Shown here one piece after another: positions 60,201-64,000 of a stretch of DNA of 64,000 nucleotides. The first letter of the stretch is position 1, and each line of letters starts with the position of its first letter. Where the stretch lies: assembly GCF_000768345.1 (NCBI RefSeq), contig NZ_AVPS01000007.1:1-64000 (forward strand), read 5' to 3'. The notes below the pieces were generated by a model. It saw only the letters and a program-made list of their open reading frames with translations, ran no database searches and was not told where the DNA came from. The DNA is from Lysobacter concretionis Ko07 = DSM 16239 (GTDB lineage Bacteria > Pseudomonadota > Gammaproteobacteria > Xanthomonadales > Xanthomonadaceae). The translations under genes and the position numbers were made by a program.

Positions 60201-60308
60201 GACAACCAGCGCATCACGGCCCAGCGGAGTGTGCAGCCGCAGCAGGCGATCGTGCTGCCGGGGCCCCTGGCCCACGAGGCCCGGAACTGCCGCAAGAATA
60301 TCCATCAT
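57270..60308 (-). CDS. vgrG: Type VI secretion spike protein VgrG with DUF2345 and C-terminal adaptor extension
   Basis: A 1012-residue VgrG (TssI). The N-terminal gp27/gp44-like part (about 1-480) includes VYRKRSLTTQYEESDLAFVERLLAEEG. A gp5-like OB fold follows with FPWQRG and VATPWAGDNWGSVFLPRKGQEVLVAFLEGD. The DUF2345 beta-helix extension runs to about residue 930. The last 80 residues (IALHYLDPDTGEDVEGAEY, then FRDGEVLAGTLRQDGKA) resemble a transthyretin-like domain that in other VgrGs binds the cognate effector. AGGGAGG precedes tandem ATGs at 60308. The effector gene overlaps its stop. VgrG tips the T6SS needle. Confidence 0.93.
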   Translation of the reverse strand: MMDILAAVPGLVGQGPRQHDRLLRLHTPLGRDALVVETLDAIEVIAPGIDGPAGFRLELIALAVDAHLDLPGLLGQPVLLELQTAASPERCRPFHGHVTAFARLGSNGGLARYRLTVEPWLALLRERVDSYVFQDMTVVEIVESVFDDYAPKAAAAGDRTAGKPVPAWRWNLADRDVYRKRSLTTQYEESDLAFVERLLAEEGLFYWFEHTAAPGDDSLGTHTLVLADHNDAFADLGAVRFHRSDVTEREDAVQHWSVARRWRTGRVHRASWDYRRLDTCPVEVAVASPGPVLTGDVDTVGPYAGPDRATGERLARQQHEALQLARATVSGVGTWRRLQPGSGFELTGHPAPNRDADRATPRFHCVRVHHRARNNVGAEIVARVEQQLGQVLAPAPALPEALVPLTHEDGRWQGATDNNHDGVDFYRNTFLVVPAITPYRARIRDDHGLHLHPKPRIAGTQTAIVVTDGAPIQTDRDHRIKLQFPWQRGADASSGLSHPAGDDNASGHADAWTWVRVATPWAGDNWGSVFLPRKGQEVLVAFLEGDIDRPVVIGSVYNGQGQDDAPHNHISGGQAGATGNAPAWFDGNGHPAVFTGFKTQMLADSQNGSGGYQQLRLDDTPGQGRAQASTTQHETTLTLGHLKGGTDNLRGAERGFGVELSTQAGGALRAGAGLLLSAEAGRQQLDAQAALVQLGRGRQLVGSLDEVARAQQAGLPDEADDLPAANAIDTLRDSLSGTHTGHAAGAGIAGGDGEVPAWSRPAILATSPDGIASVTPADQVWVSGTQTLLSADKDLQWLSQGESVLTVAGGIALYGHGTPAPAGKPNQETGIALHAAQGQVSARAHRNVAKVAAQGSVKLASTAAHVELAAPTKHLLATATGAYIKLAGGNIELGAPGTIEFKAAKKEWIGPKAAWPPRLALPGSKDIPYWIALHYLDPDTGEDVEGAEYGIHFRDGEVLAGTLRQDGKARHDGIDNKPVAQVVYKPRPPDPERPAEVLEQILLTDDSTGSST

Positions 60309-60402
60309 CCATTCGCCTCCCTGCGAATCACGCGTCCGGCCCGCGGCTGGTGCCGATCGACCCTGCGCGCGCCGCGATGGCCACGCGCAATGACGGCCAT
60401 CG

Positions 60403-63174
60403 TCACTGGATCCTGTAGCGGAAGCCGCCCTTTTTACCCGCGGAAATCCTGATTTTCGCGACGGGATTCCCCTCGGCCATGCGCGCCAGCACGGATCCGG
60501 CAATCTCCGGCAGCACGGTGCCGTTGAGGATGTGATCGACATTGCGCGCTCCCGAATCGACCTCGGTGCAGCGCGCAAGCACCGCTTCGACCAGAGTGGC
60601 GTCCCAGTCGAATACCGCCTTGTGGTTGGCCTCGATGCGCTCGCGGATGCGACCCAGCTTGAGCTCGATGATGCGCACCAGCACGTCGTCGCTGACCGGG
60701 TAGTACGGCACCACCTTCATCCGGCCCAGGAACGCGGGTTTGAACGCCTTCATCAAGACCGGTCGCAAGGCGTCGGCCAGATCATCGGCACGGGGCAGGT
60801 CGGCGGCCGGCCGGTTCAGGCAGGCCTGCATGATCTGCGGCGAGCCGATGTTGCTGGTCAGGATGATGAGGGTGTTGCGGAAGTCGATCCCGCGGCCTTC
60901 GGCGTCTTCCATCTGGCCCTTGTCGAAGACCTGGAAGAACATCTCCAGCACGTCGGGATGGGCCTTTTCGACCTCGTCCAGCAGCACCACCGAATACGGG
61001 TTGCGACGTACCGCTTCTGTCAGCACGCCGCCCTCGCCGTAGCCGACGTAGCCGGGGGGCGAGCCCTTCAGGCCGGACACGCTGTGCGCCTCCTGGTACT
61101 CGCTCATGTTGATGGTGATCAGCTTGCGCTCGCCGCCGTAAAGGATGTCGGCCAGCGCCAACGCGGTCTCGGTCTTGCCGACGCCCGAGGGGCCGACGAA
61201 CAGGAACACGCCGCGCGGCTTGTCCGGATCCTCAAGGTTGGCCGATGCGGTCCGCACACGTTGCGCAACGGCATCCAGCGCGTGGTCCTGGCCGATCACG
61301 CGTTCGGCCAGCAGCGGCGACAGGTTGCGCACGGTGCGGATCTCGTCCTTGACCATGCGACCCAGCGGCACGCCGGTCCAGGCGCTGACGATCCCGGCCA
61401 CCACGCTCGCATCGACCTGCAGCGGAACCATCGGTGCCTCGCCCTGCAACGCACGCAGCTCGGCCAGCAGCAGGTCGAGCTCGGCGAGCTTGGGACTCAG
61501 CGTTTTGGCGGCGGTCCTGTTCGATTTCGACTTGCTCGCCTTCGGCTTGCTGGCGACCGCGACGTCACCTTCTTCGGCGTCGGGCCTGCCCTCACCCCGA
61601 CCCTCTCCCGCGGGGGTGGACGGGGATGTGGATGCGTCGGCTTCGAGCTCGGCGCGCAGGGCCTGGATCTTCTGCGCGATCCCGGTCTCAGTCCTGAGCC
61701 GTTTCTCGCTGTCGACCAGCACCGCGTGCGCCTGTGCGTGCTGCGCGTTCAACCCGGCAAGCCGGTCGTCGTGGTTTGCGCCGGCCGTGCACTCACGCCT
61801 GAGCGCAGCGAGTTCGGCCTTCAGGCGTTCGAGCTGCTTGCGGGTGTCCTCGATGACCGCCGGGGTCGCGCTCTGCCCCAGCGCCACCTTGGCGCAGGCG
61901 GTATCCAGCACGCTGACCGCCTTGTCCGGCAATTGGCGACCGCTGATGTAGCGGTGCGACAAACGCACCGCCTCGGTGACCGCCTCGTCCAGCACGCGGA
62001 TGCCGAAGTGCTTCTCCATCAGCGGCACCATGCCGCGCAGCATCGCCGCCGCCAGCGCTTCGCCGGGCTCCTCGACCTTCACCACCTGGAAGCGGCGGGC
62101 CAGCGCGGCGTCCTTCTCGAAGTACTTCTTGTATTCGCTCCAGGTCGTGGCGGCGATCGTGCGCAGTTCGCCACGCGCCAGTGCCGGCTTGAGCAGGTTG
62201 GCCGCATCGCTCTGCCCGGCCTGGCCACCGGCACCGATCATTGTGTGGGCCTCGTCGATGAACAGGATGATCGGATGCGGGCTTCTGCCGACCTCGTCGA
62301 TCACGTTCCGGAGGCGGTTCTCGAACTCGCCCTTGACGCTCGCGCCGGCCTGCAGCAGCCCCATGTCGAGGGTGTGCAGCTCGACTCCGCGCAGCAACTC
62401 CGGCACGTCACCATCGACGATCCGCAACGCGAGCCCTTCGACCACCGCGGTCTTGCCGACCCCTGCCTCGCCGGTGAGGATCGGGTTGTTCTGCCGGCGC
62501 CGCATCAGGATGTCGACCAGCTGGCGGATCTCGGCCTCGCGGCCGATCACCGGATCGATGTGGCCGTCGCGCGCGCGCCGGGTCAGGTGGGTGGTGTACT
62601 GGTCCAGCGCCGGCGTCTTCGACAAGCCGGCCTCGGGAATCCGCGCGGTGTCGTCGGGACCATTGCCGGCCGGCGCATCGGCGAACCGCACGTCGCCCGC
62701 CTCGCAGGAACCTTCGGTCAACCGGGCGAAATGGTGCTTGAGCTCCTCGCGCTGGATCCCGGCCAGCCGGGCCGAGCCGCGGTACGCCAACTGCGACAGC
62801 CCCGGCGCGCTCAACAGCGCCAGCAGCAGGTGACCACTGCGGATGCGGGTGGTCTGCTCGTCCAGCGAGGCCAACAGCCAGGCGTGTTCGAACAGGGCCG
62901 GCAGGTGCGGCGAGAACACCGGCGTGCGCGTGTTGCCGGTCTTGAAGCGGGCGATCTCGTTTTCCAGATCCTGGCGCAGGCTGTCCGCCCCGAGGCCGCT
63001 GCGCTGGATGATCAGCGCCACGTCGGCGCGCGGCGGTTCCAGCAGCGCCAGCAACAGGTGCTCCAGATCGACCTCGTAGTGGCCTTGGGCCAGGCACAGG
63101 TTGGCGGCGCGCTCGGCCGCTTGGCGGCAGGTGCCATTGAGCTTGCCGATCAGGGTCTTCAGATTGCTGCTCAT
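60403..63174 (-). CDS. clpV: Type VI secretion AAA+ ATPase ClpV
   Basis: A 923-residue ClpV/TssH, the hexameric unfoldase that disassembles the contracted TssB/TssC sheath for recycling. It has an N-terminal Clp repeat domain, Walker A motifs GEAGVGKT at 235-242 and GPSGVGKT at 661-668, and Walker B motifs IILFIDEAH and VVLLDEVEK. A middle coiled-coil region carries an atypical insertion rich in Ser/Lys/Gly (residues about 515-560). The insertion includes AGEGRGEGRP encoded by a repeat. Class I motifs are intact, so it is probably functional. It lies between tssG and vgrG on the minus strand. Confidence 0.94.
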   Translation of the reverse strand: MSSNLKTLIGKLNGTCRQAAERAANLCLAQGHYEVDLEHLLLALLEPPRADVALIIQRSGLGADSLRQDLENEIARFKTGNTRTPVFSPHLPALFEHAWLLASLDEQTTRIRSGHLLLALLSAPGLSQLAYRGSARLAGIQREELKHHFARLTEGSCEAGDVRFADAPAGNGPDDTARIPEAGLSKTPALDQYTTHLTRRARDGHIDPVIGREAEIRQLVDILMRRRQNNPILTGEAGVGKTAVVEGLALRIVDGDVPELLRGVELHTLDMGLLQAGASVKGEFENRLRNVIDEVGRSPHPIILFIDEAHTMIGAGGQAGQSDAANLLKPALARGELRTIAATTWSEYKKYFEKDAALARRFQVVKVEEPGEALAAAMLRGMVPLMEKHFGIRVLDEAVTEAVRLSHRYISGRQLPDKAVSVLDTACAKVALGQSATPAVIEDTRKQLERLKAELAALRRECTAGANHDDRLAGLNAQHAQAHAVLVDSEKRLRTETGIAQKIQALRAELEADASTSPSTPAGEGRGEGRPDAEEGDVAVASKPKASKSKSNRTAAKTLSPKLAELDLLLAELRALQGEAPMVPLQVDASVVAGIVSAWTGVPLGRMVKDEIRTVRNLSPLLAERVIGQDHALDAVAQRVRTASANLEDPDKPRGVFLFVGPSGVGKTETALALADILYGGERKLITINMSEYQEAHSVSGLKGSPPGYVGYGEGGVLTEAVRRNPYSVVLLDEVEKAHPDVLEMFFQVFDKGQMEDAEGRGIDFRNTLIILTSNIGSPQIMQACLNRPAADLPRADDLADALRPVLMKAFKPAFLGRMKVVPYYPVSDDVLVRIIELKLGRIRERIEANHKAVFDWDATLVEAVLARCTEVDSGARNVDHILNGTVLPEIAGSVLARMAEGNPVAKIRISAGKKGGFRYRIQ
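61490..61650 (-). repeat. Repeat-derived coding insertion in the clpV linker
   Basis: Within clpV, 61589-61620 reads CCCTCACCCCGACCCTCTCC with a G-rich partner (GCGGGGGTGGA), which resembles dispersed intergenic repeats of proteobacteria. In frame it encodes the STPAGEGRGEGRP part of a low-complexity linker between the coiled-coil region and the second ATPase domain. Confidence 0.55.
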
Positions 63175-63243
63175 GCGATGCGTTCCATGCGTTGCTGATC
63201 CATGTGGGACTTTCTGTTGTCATTGACGACAACGCGGGTCGGA

Positions 63244-64000
63244 CTACTGCAGGGTGTGGATGCCGTAGCAGGTGTCGGAACGCGGCGCATCCGGCGGTCG
63301 CGAGCAGACGTAACTGTCGAAGCCCAGCCGGCAGCCGCCGCTCCCGCCGCCGCCCAGCACGATGCCCTGCAGGCAGTCGGATTTCAGGCTCAGGCAGACC
63401 TCGTACTCCAGTGTGCTGCCGGTCAGCAGGGTCAGCCACCTGGCCAACGCCCTGGCCGCACCGCCACCCGGCAACAGGTCGTCGAACCGGTCGCGATCCA
63501 GCGGGCCGATCCACAACCGCATACGCAGGTCGCGCTGCCACACCCGGGTGCCAACCAGCGCCGTGCTGCCCAGTACGGCATTGCCCAGTCCGAGCCGGGA
63601 GCGCTGCGACGGCGGCACCCGGTACCACGCCCCAACGAACGACTCGACCCGCAACGGCACCGCGAAGTAATCGGCCAGGATCCGCTGCAGCACCGCCGCC
63701 GATACCGGCCGCTGGCGGATCGCACCGGCGTAATGGGCGATCGCCTGGTCGAACACGGCCCCGCCGCCTCCGAGCATGCGACCGCGCAGACGCGGGCCGA
63801 CGCCGGCCAGTGCCAGCACCAGCGGCAGGAACCGCTCATTGCCGGCCAACTCATCCTGCAGACCCAACCGGTACTTTTTCCATGCCGCGTAATGCAGGGC
63901 GACGGCACGGTTACCGAAGATGTCCAGGAATGCGCGCGCCGCGCGGTCGCGCTGGTAGGTCTCACGGCGGCCGAGGGTCTCGGTGTAGTGCAGCGGCAGC
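63244..64000 (-). CDS. tssG: Type VI secretion baseplate protein TssG (5' end outside the window)
   Basis: The 3' 252 codons of a TssG gene; it continues past the right edge. Inside the window the reading frame opens with LPLHYTETLGRRETYQRDRA, followed by FLDIFGNRAVALHYAAWKKYR, a conserved TssG segment, then the LVLALAGVGPRLRGRML region and a C-terminal part with YEVCLSLKSDCLQG. TssG forms the T6SS baseplate with TssE, TssF and TssK. It is separated from clpV by 69 bp and is the first of the T6SS genes seen here. Confidence 0.88.
   Translation of the reverse strand, partial: LPLHYTETLGRRETYQRDRAARAFLDIFGNRAVALHYAAWKKYRLGLQDELAGNERFLPLVLALAGVGPRLRGRMLGGGGAVFDQAIAHYAGAIRQRPVSAAVLQRILADYFAVPLRVESFVGAWYRVPPSQRSRLGLGNAVLGSTALVGTRVWQRDLRMRLWIGPLDRDRFDDLLPGGGAARALARWLTLLTGSTLEYEVCLSLKSDCLQGIVLGGGGSGGCRLGFDSYVCSRPPDAPRSDTCYGIHTLQ

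Noticed and set aside
60532-63198. Long plus-strand open frame opposite clpV
   Set aside because: It covers exactly the clpV coding sequence and mirrors its codon pattern, which is the signature of a GC-rich shadow frame.

Overview
This window is GC-rich proteobacterial chromosome. Gene content and order point to the Lysobacteraceae (Xanthomonadaceae), probably a Lysobacter- or Luteimonas-like organism. The reasons are the tyrS / M23 peptidase / anmK block, the radC-coaC-coaB-dut-algC block shared with other gammaproteobacteria, an oleB-oleC-oleD olefin cluster, a cyclic-nucleotide cyclase next to a CNB-GGDEF protein as in Xanthomonas, and many copies of a GTAGGAGCGACGT-type palindrome. This is inference from gene content; the window contains no rRNA or tRNA gene. 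Nearly all DNA is coding and most genes sit in short operons with ATGA or GTGA stop/start overlaps.

Region by region. 1-8.3 kb: tyrS, a murein peptidase and anmK, then a coupled xth / ampG-like / small-protein operon, pyrE and a secreted coiled-coil protein; anmK and the AmpG-like permease are both cell-wall recycling functions. 8.5-15.4 kb: the coaC-coaB-dut-algC operon (CoaB and CoaC encoded separately), radC and a cardiolipin-synthase-like protein. 15.4-24.5 kb: a 56-residue small ORF, argS, a SPOR protein, a beta-hydroxyacid dehydrogenase, divergent speA/speE for polyamines (speE has a long leader hairpin) and a TPR-GGDEF protein. 24.5-28.8 kb: a DUF4153-like membrane protein overlapping a P-II gene, then ubiK and comM.

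28.8-35.1 kb is the most unusual part. Two palindromic elements are followed by a SagB-type dehydrogenase, a divergent small gene with a nitrile-hydratase-like leader (putative modified-peptide precursor), a convergent gene for a nucleotide-cyclase/TPR protein, and a CNB-GGDEF gene coupled to it by ATGA. This combines a putative RiPP locus with a cyclic-nucleotide to c-di-GMP relay.

35.2-48.3 kb: the glyoxylate shunt (aceB, aceA) with a divergent LysR gene, a membrane glycosyltransferase, an acyltransferase, arfB, an M3 peptidase lipoprotein, truC, and ubiJ-ubiB. 48.4-54.3 kb: a tandem-repeat patch and oleD, oleC, oleB, with a secreted Ig-like protein between oleC and oleB and no oleA at the expected place. 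54.5-64.0 kb: part of a type VI secretion locus, all on the minus strand: tssG (cut by the window edge), clpV/tssH, vgrG with a C-terminal adaptor extension, a putative toxic effector and its probable immunity gene.
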